Shown: positions 1 through 11,725, counted from the first letter of the stretch. The stretch: 64,000 bases of DNA from Diacronema lutheri (GCA_019448385.1 JAGTXO010000083.1:18652-82651); one strand, 5' to 3'. Numbers and translations are program-made. Notes: a model not told the origin generated them from the letters alone.

Positions 1-3000
1 GCGTCGCGGCGGGCGCTGTGGCGGCCGCACCGGCTGCTGCGGGCGGTGCGACGGCGGGTGCATCGCCCATCGCGCGGCCGGCGAAGCGCGCGCGGCGCAC
101 GCTCACCGCCGCTCCAGCCGCCTCGGCCGTTGCGGCCGCTGGAGGCGCACGCGCTGGCGCACGCGGCGCGGCCGGCGCGCCTCGCGCGCGCGCCGCGCGC
201 GCGCCGGCCGAGTACGTCTGGCTTGCCATCGCGCGCCGGATGCTGGCGGCGCGACACGCGGCGGCCGCGGGCGGCGACTTTGTCGCGTCGTGCGTCGCCG
301 CGATGCAGGCCGAGTACGGCGACGGCTGTGCCGTCGTCGTCGGCGACGCGCCTGGTGACGCCTTGGTCGAGGCTGCGGCGGCGGCGCTGCTCGAGGGCAA
401 GCACGCGGCGGTGAGCCTCGGCTGCGTCGACCGGCCGGCGGTGCTCGTCGTGCAGCGCGCCGTGGATGCGCCCACGTCGCGCGTGCACGGGTGGTGCGCG
501 CACGCGGCGGGCGCCGCCGAGTTTGACGAGGGCGCCGCGCGCGACGTGTTCAACGCGATCGTCGAGCGCGCGTGGGCGCTGCGTCCGGACCCGGCCGACG
601 GCAGCCCGCCGCCCACGCGCACGTGGGAGGTCGGGCGCATCGCTGGCGACGCGCCCGACCAGGCGGGCGTGGCCGCGCTGCGCGTGCTCTACGCGCTCGT
701 CGCGGCGCACGGCCGCTACCGCTCGGCCGCCGCGCTCTTTGGCGCGCTCGCGCAGCTGCACGCGCCCGACGCCGCCGGCGCGCGCGCGGAGGTCGTCGCG
801 GCGGCGTGCGCGGTGCCGCCCGGCGCGCGGCCGGGCGCCGCGCCGGCGGCCGCGCGGGACGACGCGAGGGAGCGCGCATGGGAGGGCGCTCAGATCGCCG
901 CGCTCGCCGTCGGCGCGGACGCTGCGCGCAGGCGTGTCGCGCCCGTGCGCGCGCTCGTCGACGCGCTCGGCACGCCACCGACCTCGGCGATCACGGGCGG
1001 GCCGGCGGTCCGGCTCGCGGGCGCGGGCGACGGCGGCCACGGTGTACGGTGGGTGGGCGAGCAGGCGGCGACGCCCGCCGAGCAGCTGCCGAGGGAGCTG
1101 CTGCGCGCCTACCACGAGGCGGTGCTGTGCGTCACGCCCGGCAGCCTCCAGCTCGGCCCGGCGGCGCTCGACGCGGTCACGCGGCCGCGCGAAAACGACA
1201 CGCTGGAAGGCCTCCTCGCGCGCGTCAGCTGGCAGTGCGGCGCGAGGGCGAGCACGTGCGCCATGCTCGCCACGTTTTCCGAGCAGGCGGGCACCGGCTC
1301 GCGCGTCGCGCTCAAGGCCCTCCGCACGAGCTCCGACCTGGCCGGGCTGACGGCGGCTGCGGTCGGGCAGCAGGCGCCGCAGACGCCGCCGCCGCCGCTG
1401 CTCGTAATGCTCGGCCGCTGCCCCAGCCCGCTCGTCGGCGGCGGCCTCTTCCCGCCCGACCGCGCGACGGGCGAGCCGGCGGTGCACGCGGCGACGTCCG
1501 AGCTCGCCGTCGAGCTGCTGCGCGACGCGCGCGCGCTGGCCGGCACGGACGGGCGGCTCGTCGTGCTGTGCCTCGAGGCGTCCAACCCGCTCTGGTTCTG
1601 CCCCAAGGTGCGCGAGCTCGAGCTGCCGCGGACGCGGTCGGACGGCGTGCGCGCGTCCGGCTGCACCTGCCCTGCGACGTGCAGCGATGCGCGCGGCGCG
1701 GCGGGTGGCGCTGCCCGCGGCGCATCGACGCGGCCGGCGGCGCGCGCGATCAACAAGGCAGTGCTCGACCACTTCGTCGCGCTTTTCGGCCGCGAGGGCT
1801 TCGCGACCTTTGAGTTTGCGGGCGGCGGCGAGGCGAGCTGGCTGTGCGACAGCGCGGCCGGCACGACGACCGTCGCGGCGTGCGCGTCGCTGCCGCCGCG
1901 CATGGGCGATGGGCAGCTGGCCATCCGGCGGCACACGCTCGGCACGGGCGCCGACGCGCCGGCGCACGCCGTCGTCTCGCTCCGCGTCGCGCACGTGAGC
2001 CACGCCATCCGCCGCGCGGCGGACGACGGCGGCGCGCGCGCCGAGCGGATGGCGCGCGCCGCGCGCGCGTTCTGCGATGTGGCGGCCGCGCTGCGCGTCG
2101 ACGCGATCCTGGCGGAGGTGCCCGAGGACCGCCCGACGGGCACGCCCTTCCTTGGCGGGCTGCTCAAATTTTGGGACAAACGCAACGGGAGCTGGACGGC
2201 GCCAGCCACGCTCGCGCTCGGAGACGTGCGCGAGGTGGCCAAGCGGACGGCCGACGCAGCGGCCGGCCGAGCGGACGAGGTCCCTGCGGCTGGCCGTCCG
2301 CAGGTCGCGGCGCGCGCGTGCGCTGGCGCGATTGGCGGCGGCGCGGGCGCGGCGGGCGCCTCGGACGCTGCGCCCCGTGCACTGGCGGGCGCGTCGGGTG
2401 CGCGCACGGACGGCGGCCCTGCCGACGCACCGCGCCAGCTGGAGAGCCGCTACGGCGAGGCGAGCAAGCTCGACCTACCCCAACATTCCACTACGGGCTG
2501 CGTCCTCGACGCTCGCGAGGCCCAGGACCGCGCGCGCGTGCCTGCTGCGCCCGACGGCACAGCGCTGCGCCGCGTGCTCGACGCCGTCGGCGCGGGCGCG
2601 CCCGCGCAGCGCAGCCCGCGCTGGCACGACGAGCGATGGGAGGAGGTCACGGGCAGCAAGGTTGGCGACGTCGTGAACGACAACGCCGGCGTCGCGCACG
2701 AGACGCTCACCGACGAGTACGTGCACCGGCGGCGGCGCGAGGTGCGGACCAAGGCGACGACCGCGGGCATCCTCGGCGAGGCCGTCGCGCTGCGCAAGCT
2801 GGCGGCCGCGTACGGCATCACCGTCGTGTGCAACCTGCCGATGGTGCGTGCGGACCCGCACGACAAGAGCGCGCCGTTCGCCTTCTCGCCGGACGGGCTC
2901 GCCATCCTCCCCGAAAACAACGAGCAGGTCCTCGTCGAGGTGAAGACGCTCACCAAGGCGGGCGCCACGGCGCACGAGGACGGGCCGCCGCAGCCGCACC

Positions 3001-6000
3001 GCGATCAGCTGCAGCTCGGCATGCACGTCCTCGGCGTGAGCAAAGCGCTCTACGTGCAGTACCTCAGGCACGAGGACCGGATCGTCGTGCACGTCGTGAC
3101 GCGCGGCGCCGGCTGGCTTGCATTCGCGCAGCCGAGGGTGCAGGCCTTCTGGGCGCGCGTCGTCGAGCGGCGCGCGCGGCTCGAGCGCGCGCGCGCCGAC
3201 CACCCGGCTGCGAGCCGGCGGCACCGGCGGCAGCAGACGCCGGCCGGGCCGCCGCTCGTGCTCGCGCTGGACGGGCGCATCCCCGCCGCGCGCGCCGCCG
3301 CGCTGCACGCCGTCGCGCACGGCACCGCGAGCGCGGCGGCGGTGACGGCGGCGGCGGCGACGGGCGACGCGACGGCGTTGCAAGACGCGATCGCGGCGCT
3401 GCGCGCGCCCGTCGGCAATGCGGCGATCGCCAGCGCAGCGCGTGCGGAGGGCGCGGCCGTCGAGCGGGCGATCGCGTACCTCGGGCAGCCGGCGGGCGAC
3501 GCCGCCGCCCGCGGCACGGCCGAGGCGGCCGAGGAGGAGAGGACGGTCGACGCCGACATCTGCGCGTTGCTGCACCAGCTCGGCGCGAGCGTGGCGCACG
3601 TGCACGTCGAGGACGCGGATTGCGTCACGCGTGAGCACTGGGGCGAGGCGGTGCTCGCTGCAGCGGACGACCCGTCGAGCGCCCCCGCCATTTCGAGCGT
3701 CATCGTCGCGCACATCGTGCGCCTCGCCGGCTTTGGCGTCGAGCTCCCGCAGTCGATTCGCGTCGCCCCCAGCACGGCCGACTGGCACGAGGGCTGGCTC
3801 GACGTGCAGTGCGTGCTGCTGCGCACGCGCCGGCGCGGGCGGCGCGACGACGACTTTGTGGCCGTCGTCAGGCGCGGTGGGCGCTGGTTTGCGTGCGAGC
3901 CCGGCCGCGCGCGGCGGCTGCAGTGGCGGTCGGTCCTACGCCGCGCGCGCGGCGGCGTCGACGGGACCGGCGAGGAGGCGTTCGCGATCGTCTACGTGCG
4001 GCGCGGCGACGCGGCCGGCGACGCGGCTGGCGACGCGCAGGCCGCACGGGCGCGCGGCGGGCGCGCGCGCAGGCGCACGCGCGGCGGCACGCGCAAGCGC
4101 AAGCGCGGCGCCTCCGCCGGGCTCGAGGCGGCCGCGCCCGCCGGCGCGCCGGCTGCCGCGCCCGCCGGCGCGCCGGCGGGCGCTGCTCACCGCCCGCCCG
4201 CCATGCGCGCCACGGTCGCCGCGCGCACCACGCGCTCTGTGACCGACGCGCTGCACTCGGCGCCTGCCGCCACGGTTGCACCTGTCTTCGACTGGCGCGC
4301 CGGCCGCCCGCCCCCCGCCGCTCGAGCCCGCCACCCGCGGCCGCGTGGGCGCGCGCCACCGGGCAAGGCCTGGGACAGCGTCTCGGGTGCGTGGGCGGAC
4401 ATGCCGACTGGTGCTGCCGTCGCCGCCGCGCCGCCGCCGCTGCCGCCCGCCGCCGCGCCGCCGCCCACCGCCGCGCCGCCGCCCGCCGCCGCGCCGCCGC
4501 CCGCCGTCGCGCCGCCGCCCGCCGCCGCGCCGCCGCCGCCGCCGCCACCGGCGGCGCTCAACCGCTGGCAGCACGTCGGCGCGGGCGGCAGCGCGGCGGG
4601 CCGGCGGCTCGCGGCCATCGCACGGCGGCAGCGCGGCGTGCGCGCGCCGCCGCCCGCCGCGCGCTTCCTCGCCACGCTGCCGCCACCGCCACGCGACGGC
4701 CTCGCGCGCACGAGCAAGCAGGCGCGCGCGAGGCGCAACGCGGACGGACGGCCGGCGCACGCGCGCGCGGCCAACGCGCGCGCCTTCTACCGCGGCGTGG
4801 AGCTCGGCGTGCACGCGACGCGCGCCATCGTCGACGCGCGCCACGCCGACCTGCCGCAGGCCGTCTTCGTGGCGGAGGCGCGGGCGATCGTCGCGCGCTC
4901 CGCCGGCGGCGGCGCGCTGCTCGCGCCGGACGACGTGCGCGACCTGTGCGACGCGCAGACGGACGCCGATCGCGCTGCGATCTGGGCGTCGGTGGGCGCG
5001 CACGAGGCGACGCGCATCTTCGCGCTCGTCACGCGCAACGCGAGCTTGGCGGGCGCGGCGCTGCTCGTGCTGCACACGCCGGCGGGCGCGCCGGCGCGCG
5101 CGCTCGGGCTCCTGGCGACGCGCTCGCGCGCGCCGTCGACGGGCGCGCCGCGCGACGCGCACAGGGCGCTGGTGCAGCGGTTGGACGTGCTGATGGACGC
5201 GATCGCCGCGGCGCGAGGCGCGTCGCCGCTCGAGCTCGAGCTCGCGCTCGCGCCCGAGCCGCAGAGCGCGTGCAACGCGCGTGCGGCCGCGCTGCTCTGC
5301 CTGCAGGCCGTCGCGGACGCGAGCGGCCGTCCCGCCGCTGAGGACGCGCTGGCCGCGCTCGACGACGCGCGCGGCATCGACCGGCACTGCCACGCCGTCC
5401 GGCAGCAGATCGAGGCGAAGCTCGCGTGGCGGCGCGCCGACGGCGCCGTCGGCGTTGACGGCGCCGACGGCGCGCCCGCGCTCGCGCCTGCCGCCGCACC
5501 GCCGGCGTGCGCGCCGGCGCACGCTGCCGGCGAGGCGGCGGTCGACCAGGCGATCGTCACGCGGGTGCGCGACGCGCTGCGCGCGTGGGCGACGACTGGC
5601 ACCGCGCCCAGCGCGGCGGTGCTCGACGACGCCTGCGCCGCGTACACGGCCCGCGCACGCGCGCGCAAGGACGCGCGCACGGCGCTGGGCCCGACGCGCG
5701 CGGCCGAGCTGCTCGCCGCGGCCGCGCGCGGCGGAGCCGACGGGGCGGATGCCGCGCGCGCGCTGCTCGGCGGCACGCCGCGCCTGCTCGTCGTGCTCCT
5801 CTGCGTGCCCGTCGCCGCGCCGTCCGGCGAGCCGCCGCGCCCGGTCGGGCTGCTCGTCGCCGACCGGCCGACGGACGACTCGCGCCCGGCCGCGCTCGTG
5901 CGCTACGACTTTGCGCCGCTCGACGCGGACGTGGCCGCCGCGGTCGGCGCGCATGCCGTCGCGCTGGCCAGTGCGATCTGGCCGCTGCTCGCGGCCGAGG

Positions 6001-9000
6001 GGGAGCCGCAGCCATCGCCCGTCGTGCGCTCGCAGCCGCGCGGCGGCGACGATGGCGCGCGTGCGCTCGCAACGTTCGCGTGCCTCGACGCGCTGATGAC
6101 CGCCAGCGTCGGCGCGCACGGCCTCGCGGGCGGCGCGGGCATGCTGCCCGCGCTGGTCGCGCGAGGCGCCGCGGCCGCCCAGCGCGAGCGGCAGCTGCGC
6201 GCGGCCGCCGAGAGGCTGGGCGGCACGGTCGCTGGGTGGCCGGACACGGGCGCGAGCGCGGCGGGCGCGAGCGTCGACGAGGAGGCGCGCACGTACGAGG
6301 TCGAGGCGGTCGTCGACGAGCGCCGCAAGGCGGGCAAGAAGTTGACGTTCGAGTTCCGGATCAGGTGGCGGGGCTACGACGAGAGCGCCGACACGTGGGA
6401 GCCTGAGGCCAACGTGAGCAGCGACCTCGTCGCCCAGTTCCGCAAGACGCGCGACGAGCAGAAGCGGCGCGCGGGCGTATCGGGCAGCGGCAGCGGCGGC
6501 GCGGGCGCGGCGTCGGCATTGGCGTCGGCGCCGCTTCGCGCGCACGGCGTGTCGGGCGCCGCGGGCAAGCGCGCCGCGGCGGGTGCCGCCGCGAGCGCGC
6601 GCGACGCCGCGGGCGCGCGCGCGCCGAGCGTTCCCCGCGCGCGCGGCGTCGAGCGCGCGCGCGTGGACGAGCCCGCTGCGCCGAGCGCGCGCGCCGCCGG
6701 CGGCGCGACGGCGCGCACGCGCGTCAGCGTGCTCCCGGGCTTCGTGGTCAAGCGCTCGACGCTCAACGCGGGGCCGCAGGCGGTGACGGCGCAGCCCGGT
6801 GCGCGGAAGGAGCTGCGGCGCATCGCGGCGGCCGTGCACAGGCTCACGACACAGGCGTACCGCGTCATCAACAAGGTGGTGCGCGACGAGGCTGCGGTGG
6901 CGAGCGCGCAGGCCGTCGGCGCGGCGTCGGGCGGCCCGTCGACCAGCGTGCACACGTCGACCACGATGGACAAGGGAACCGTCCGTGCGATCTTCTCGGC
7001 CATCGGCTGGCACAAGGACGAGAGCACGTACGGTGCAGCGCCCCGAGGCAAGCCCGCCGAGCAAGCCGCCGCGCAGACCAAGGCGGCGACGGCGCGCGCC
7101 GTCGGCGAGATGGCCGAGGGCGTCCAGCCCGTCTGCGCGGTGGGCCTCACGGAGATCCTCGAGGCGGAGGCGACGCAGGTGTCCACCGCGTGCCTGATGC
7201 ATCCATCGCGCGTCGTGAACGGGCTGCTCCGCGACGTCGTCCGCGCGGCAGTCGAGCGCGACGAGGCGCTCGTCGCGCTGCCCGAGATGCAGCGAAACGC
7301 GCGCGTGCGCGAGCTGTGCGAGCGGCTGCTGCGCGGCGACGTGGAGGGCGCGCGCGTCGGCTGCCCCGCCGCGCTCGACCGCCACCTGCCCGACATGGTC
7401 CTCCACAAGATCGACTACAAGTGCACGCCCACGAAAAGGTGGAACTACGACCGGCACACGACGCGCTACTTCCTCGTGCAGATCCGCACCCTGCAGCACG
7501 TGGCCGAGGGGCAGGCGCTGCTCTGCCGGCTCGCGCACATCCACACGCAGCTGACCGGACGGCCGCCGCGGTACAATGTGGCGCCGCTGCGCACGCACAA
7601 TGTGCGCGCGAGGCGTGGCTGCCGCTGCCGCCGCCGAGCGCCCAAGCGCGCGCGCCGCCGCCGTGCGCGCCGCCCCGCGGCCAGGTTGGTCACGCGCCCG
7701 CGCGCTCGCGCGCCGCGCGCTGCGCGCAGGTGCCGCGCAACGTGCGCCTCGCCGCGAGCGCCATCTGGGTGACGCTTTCGGATGACGAGCGCAAGGAGCT
7801 GCGCGCGCGGCTCAAGGCGCTGGACCTGCGCGACCACGATGGCGAGCCGATCAAGTGGACAGGCACAAACGGCAACACCCCGCCGATGTCGGACGTGCGC
7901 GTCAGGTACGCGGTCTTTGCGACGCGCTTCGACATCTCCAACCGCGTCTTCGACTACGCCGGGCGCGAGCGGCCGCCGGCCGATCTGCCGTGGCACGCGC
8001 GGCGCTCGTGGGTTGGCCTCGCGCCGCTGCCGCGCGTGCCGCTCCCGGGCCGGCAGCCCGTCAAGTCGGTGGTGACAGATGGCGTCGCCGTGCACGCCGT
8101 CGGGACCGTCCTCGTGCCGAAGGCGCAGGCGCCGGCCGGCGGCTCGGGCGTCCTGCACCGCTGGCGCCGGCCGGACGGGCGCATCGCCGTCGCGCTCGGC
8201 TCCGAGCTGCGGCGGGCGATCGACGTCGAGGCGGCGGTCGTCGTCGCGGCCGACCCGAACATGGGCAACATCACCACCTACTCTGCGCACGTCGGGCGGG
8301 CGGCCGTCTGGCGGCAGTTCACGCAGCGCGCGCGCGCGCGCGCCGCGGGCTTTGCGCGCGAGACGGCCAAGACCAACGCGGCGCGGCGGCGCGTGCGCAA
8401 GGACGGGCGCGGCGAGGAGTTCAGCGTGGAGGCGGACGAGGCGCGGCTTGGCGAGGCGCACAGCGCCAAGGTGCTCGGCGAGGGCGAGTTCCACGCCTTC
8501 CACCGCGAGAGCGCGCGGGTGCGCGAGCGCGCCGCCGAGCACGTGTACGACGCGCCGGCGCGCCGGAAGGAGCGCTGGCGGCGCGACAGCGGCGGGCGGT
8601 CCAACGCGGCGCGCGTCGCCGAGGCGCTCATCGCGGCGCACTGTGTCGACGGCGTGACGCGCGACCGGCTGCTCGTGTGCGTGGGCAAGTGGCTGCGCGA
8701 CCACAAGGGCGCGCAGCCCAAGGGCGCGCCGCCCGCCTTCCAGGTGGGGCTGCTGCGCGAGCTGCGGCGGCGCGGCGTCGCGGCCGTCTTCGTGCCCGAG
8801 CCGTACACGTCGATGCACTGCTCGATGCCGCGGCTCGCCAAGGGCGGCAGGCTGCAGCGCTGCGGCGCGGAGCTCGCGCAGAACCCGCGCCTGCCCGTGG
8901 CAAAGGGCGGCACGCGCACGGTGCACGCGCTCGTCATCTGCCCGGCGTGCAACGGCGGCAAGAAGCCCGTGCACCGCGACTACAACGCCGCGCGCAACAT

Positions 9001-9454
9001 CTTCTACGACGTGCACGACATGGCGGCGCACGCGGCCGGGCGCGACACCACGTCGACGCCTGAGCGCTTTGCCCTCGTGCTCGCCTGGTGGGCGCGCGGC
9101 GAGGTGTGGGAGCGTGAGGAGCGCATGGTGCACGGCGAGGGCGACGACTGCGACGACGAGTGCGACGGCGACGACGAGGGCGACGACGAGGGCGACGACG
9201 ACGACGACGACGATGGCAGCGGCGACGGCGGCGGCGGCGAGGGCGACGGCGACGGCGACGGCGACGGAGGCGGCGGCGGCGACGACGACGATGACGGCGG
9301 GGGAGGCGGCGGCGGCGACGGCGGTGGCGACGACGGCGGCGGGCGCGGCGGCGGTGGCGGCGGCGGCTCTCGCGCCCGCACCCCCGCCCGCGGAGCTGCC
9401 AGCGCCAGTGCCGGCGGCGGCAGCGCGCGCGGGCCGAAGCGCGGCCGGCGTTGA
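1..9454 (+). CDS. Composite YqaJ nuclease - chromodomain - Fanzor (TnpB-like) RNA-guided nuclease, 5' partial
   Basis: The frame is open from the left edge; its first start-like codon here (18) is GTG, so the true start probably lies outside. Exons are 1-7601 and 7730-9454. The intron 7602-7729 (GTGCGCGCG...GCGCAG) joins the frames in phase 0 after RTHN, giving at least 3102 residues. Domains in order: Ala-rich N-terminus; PD-(D/E)XK YqaJ-type nuclease at about 915-1015 (E in GILGEAVA, D959, E974-V-K976, then the Q of RDQLQLG); Pro-rich linker at nt 4420-4560; chromodomain at about 2092-2144 with cage Y, W and Y (RWRGY, TWEPE); Fanzor region from about 2330, with RuvC D2703 (ADPNMGN), E2885 (VPEPYTSMHCS), D2945 (VHRDYNAARN) and a CPAC zinc ribbon; Asp/Gly-rich tail ending RGPKRGRR, NLS-like. 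Fanzors are eukaryotic TnpB relatives that cut DNA guided by an omega RNA. The fusion and its mobile origin are inference. Confidence 0.8.
7602..7729 (+). other. Spliceosomal intron inside the Fanzor gene
   Basis: The 128-base intron is bounded by GTGCGCG and GCGCAG. It is not a multiple of three, and the upstream frame degenerates into Arg/Ala shadow sequence after it. Splicing joins codon AAT (N) to GTG in phase 0 and restores a continuous Fanzor N-terminal region (RTHN then VPRNVRLAAS). Its donor matches most other introns in the window, so the element uses the host splicing style. Confidence 0.8.
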
Positions 9455-9853
9455 CGCACGGCCGAGCCGCGCAGCGGTCGACGCTTTGCGGGCTCTGCCC
9501 AGGTCGCGCGCGGCTGGCGACGCGTGCCGCGCGCGGCACGACCGTGCACGCCGCCACCCGTGGCCGAGCGCGCCGCACCAGCCGGCCCGCTCCAACCGCC
9601 GTGCGGATCACGGACGCTCGCTACGGCTCGTCGGCGCGCGTCACCTGCGCCGGCGGCCACGGCGCCGTCTGCTCCGGCCTCGTCGCGAGCAGCCCGACCG
9701 CTGCTCGCCGCCCGCACGCCGCCGCAGCAACGCTGCGCGTCGTGCTCCCCCGCTCGCCAAACGCGAAGAGCTCCCTCACAAGGACGTCCTTCCGAACGGC
9801 CCGCGCTGCACTCGGGGCGCGATCGTGCCCCTGATCGGATTTGGCTTGACCAT
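9455..9853. other. Gene-free 3' flank of the Fanzor gene, with an 18-base palindrome
   Basis: This 399-base spacer lies between the Fanzor stop and the stop of the convergent ABCG gene. No coding frame in it resembles a protein family. A perfect palindrome, CGTGCCGCG/CGCGGCACG, spans 9523-9540, about 70 bases after the Fanzor stop. Fanzor and TnpB guide RNAs usually derive from the 3' part or flank of the nuclease gene, so this is where a guide RNA or element end would be sought. Neither is proven; GC-rich DNA makes such palindromes by chance. Confidence 0.35.
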
Positions 9854-11647
9854 CTATACGTACGACGTGAAGGGCACCCAGCGCAGGCCGGCCGGGATGC
9901 CGGTCGTGTCGATCAGGTAGCCGCCCGCGTTCATCACGAGGGTCATCACCGTGCTTGCGATCATGTTCGCCTCGCCCGGCGGGGCGGCGACGGAGATGAG
10001 CATGCCGATGGCCGAGCTCGTCTGGTAGGCGAGCAGCCCGACGAGCCAGAGCACGATCGATGCGTACACGCCGAGCCCGACCATCGGCAGCGCAATTGCG
10101 AAGAAGAGCGTCGGGCAGATGAGCTCGGCCGCGCTCTCAGAGAGCAGCTTGGCGCAGAAGTACGCCTCGATCGAGTAGGCGCCCGTGCGCTTCTCCTTGG
10201 CGAGCACGGCGATCTCGCCCGAGAAGGAGAAGAGGTAAAGGTACATGGGCCACCAGCTCATGTGCGCCAGGCAGTAAAAGACGAGCCCGAGCAGCGCGCG
10301 CTCGGACGGCGGCGAGCCGTCCGCGCCGGGCAGCGCCGCGCCAAACCAGATGAGTCCGGTGATCAATGCGACCATCACACTGAGCAGCACCTCCGTCCGC
10401 GCGAGCAGCGTGCCGCGCGACTGGCGCAGTTGGCGCTGCATCAGCACCACCGTCTGCTCCACAAAACCCGCCGATGGCGGCCGCGCGCCCGCCGCGCGCG
10501 AGGCGCACGGCTCGCCGGCTGCGCGCGCCGCGCCGACGCGCGCGCGCTCGCGCTCCCACAGCTCGAGAAGCGAAGCGGCGCTGTCGGGCGTGGCGAGCAG
10601 CTCCATCGCGTAGTCAGTGAGCGTGTACTCGGCGGGCGGCTCGAAGCCTCCGTGCTGCAGGTGCGGCCTGAGCTGCGCGTAGGCGCCGAGGTACGCCTCC
10701 CTGCCGCCGGGCACGAGGAGGAGCGCCGTGTCGAAGAGCGCGCCAATCTGCGAGCTGGGCTGGTGGATCGAGCAGATGACGGCGACCGAGTGCTTCCGCC
10801 CGTACTCGCGCAGCTTGCTCATCACCGTGAGCGCGCAGCTCGAGTCAAGGCCGCTGGTCGGCTCGTCGCACACGAGGACGAGGGGACCGGAGAGCAGCTC
10901 GTTGGCGATGTTAATGCGCTGCTCGTGGCGGGTGGGCGCGGGGCGGCGCGGGCGGCGCGAGCGGTGGCGCAGTGAGGAGGGCCACTCGGGCAGGGTGGAG
11001 GAGCGCGCGGCGTGGCGGCCGCACGCCGCGCCCGCCCGCGCGCACACCTTGAGCTCGCCACCCGAGACGCCGCGCCGCATCGTCGACCCGATCGTCGTGT
11101 GCGCGCAGCCCTCGAGGCCGAGCTCGCGCAACACCTCGCGCACGCGGTCGAGCTTTTGCGCGCGCGACACGTGGCGCGGCATGCGCAGTCGCGCGGTGTA
11201 CGCGAGCGTCTCCTCGACGGTGAGCGCCTCCATGAAGATGTCGCGCTGGCGCACGTAGGCGACCTCCTGCAAGATCTGACGCCGCACGGACTCACGCACG
11301 CCGCCAGAGGCCGACGCGAGCGCGCGGCCTTGGAAGAGCACCGAACCTGTCGTTGGCGGCCGGTCGCCGCACAGCACCGCGAGCAGGCTCGTCTTGCCCG
11401 CGCCCGACGGGCCGAGCACAACCAAGAGCTCGCCCGGCAGCGCGTAGCCGCTCTGCCGAACCACGATCGGCTTGCTCCCAATGTTGAGCGACAGGTCGCG
11501 CCACTCAAAGAAGCGATCCGAAGGCTCGGTGGACGCCGCGACCGCCGCCGTTTTGCCCTCGCCCGCGCCGACGCGATCCTCGCCGGGCGCCACCTGCGTG
11601 GCGAACGGCATCGTTGGTTCTTGAGTGCTGATACGCCCGAGTATCAT
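9854..11647 (-). CDS. ABCG (White-type) half-transporter, C-terminus short
   Basis: Membrane ATP-binding cassette exporter with the nucleotide-binding domain first and membrane domain second, the ABCG order. Exons are 11647-11048 and 10918-9854. Intron 10919-11047 (129 bases, GTGTGCGCG...GAGCAG) is in frame, so retention would not break translation. Visible motifs are Walker A GPSGAGKTS, signature VSGGE, Walker B LVLVCDEPTSGLD and H-loop SIHQPS. About five hydrophobic segments follow. The start ATG at 11647 (MILGRISTQEP) is chosen over an upstream non-ATG extension. The reading stops just after PFTSY, before the last extracellular loop and sixth helix usual in ABCG proteins, giving about 554 residues. 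At the stop the DNA reads TAC|GTATAG, so it may be an unrecognised intron donor, or the gene is truncated. The substrate is unknown. Confidence 0.85.
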   Translation of the reverse strand: MILGRISTQEPTMPFATQVAPGEDRVGAGEGKTAAVAASTEPSDRFFEWRDLSLNIGSKPIVVRQSGYALPGELLVVLGPSGAGKTSLLAVLCGDRPPTTGSVLFQGRALASASGGVRESVRRQILQEVAYVRQRDIFMEALTVEETLAYTARLRMPRHVSRAQKLDRVREVLRELGLEGCAHTTIGSTMRRGVSGGELKVCARAGAACGRHAARSSTLPEWPSSLRHRSRRPRRPAPTRHEQRINIANELLSGPLVLVCDEPTSGLDSSCALTVMSKLREYGRKHSVAVICSIHQPSSQIGALFDTALLLVPGGREAYLGAYAQLRPHLQHGGFEPPAEYTLTDYAMELLATPDSAASLLELWERERARVGAARAAGEPCASRAAGARPPSAGFVEQTVVLMQRQLRQSRGTLLARTEVLLSVMVALITGLIWFGAALPGADGSPPSERALLGLVFYCLAHMSWWPMYLYLFSFSGEIAVLAKEKRTGAYSIEAYFCAKLLSESAAELICPTLFFAIALPMVGLGVYASIVLWLVGLLAYQTSSAIGMLISVAAPPGEANMIASTVMTLVMNAGGYLIDTTGIPAGLRWVPFTSYV

Positions 11648-11725
11648 GAATCTGCGTCCCGGATCCACGGGGCAATCGGCTCGCGTTCTCCGCCACAATG
11701 GCGGTTAGACTCAGCTGGGGGCATC

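Noticed and set aside
1109-2407. A 432-codon minus-strand ORF inside the composite gene
   Set aside because: Low-complexity Ala/Ser/Arg sequence, no motif, and it overlaps a clearly structured plus-strand frame.
3936-7598. A 1220-codon open frame antisense to the Fanzor composite gene
   Set aside because: No family features; Arg-rich composition typical of a shadow of GC-rich codons.
10956-11046. Reading through the ABCG intron as an in-frame insertion
   Set aside because: It would place Arg/Ala-rich sequence between the signature VSGGE and the following RINIANELL strand, where ABCG proteins have no insertion; the borders match the window's intron style.
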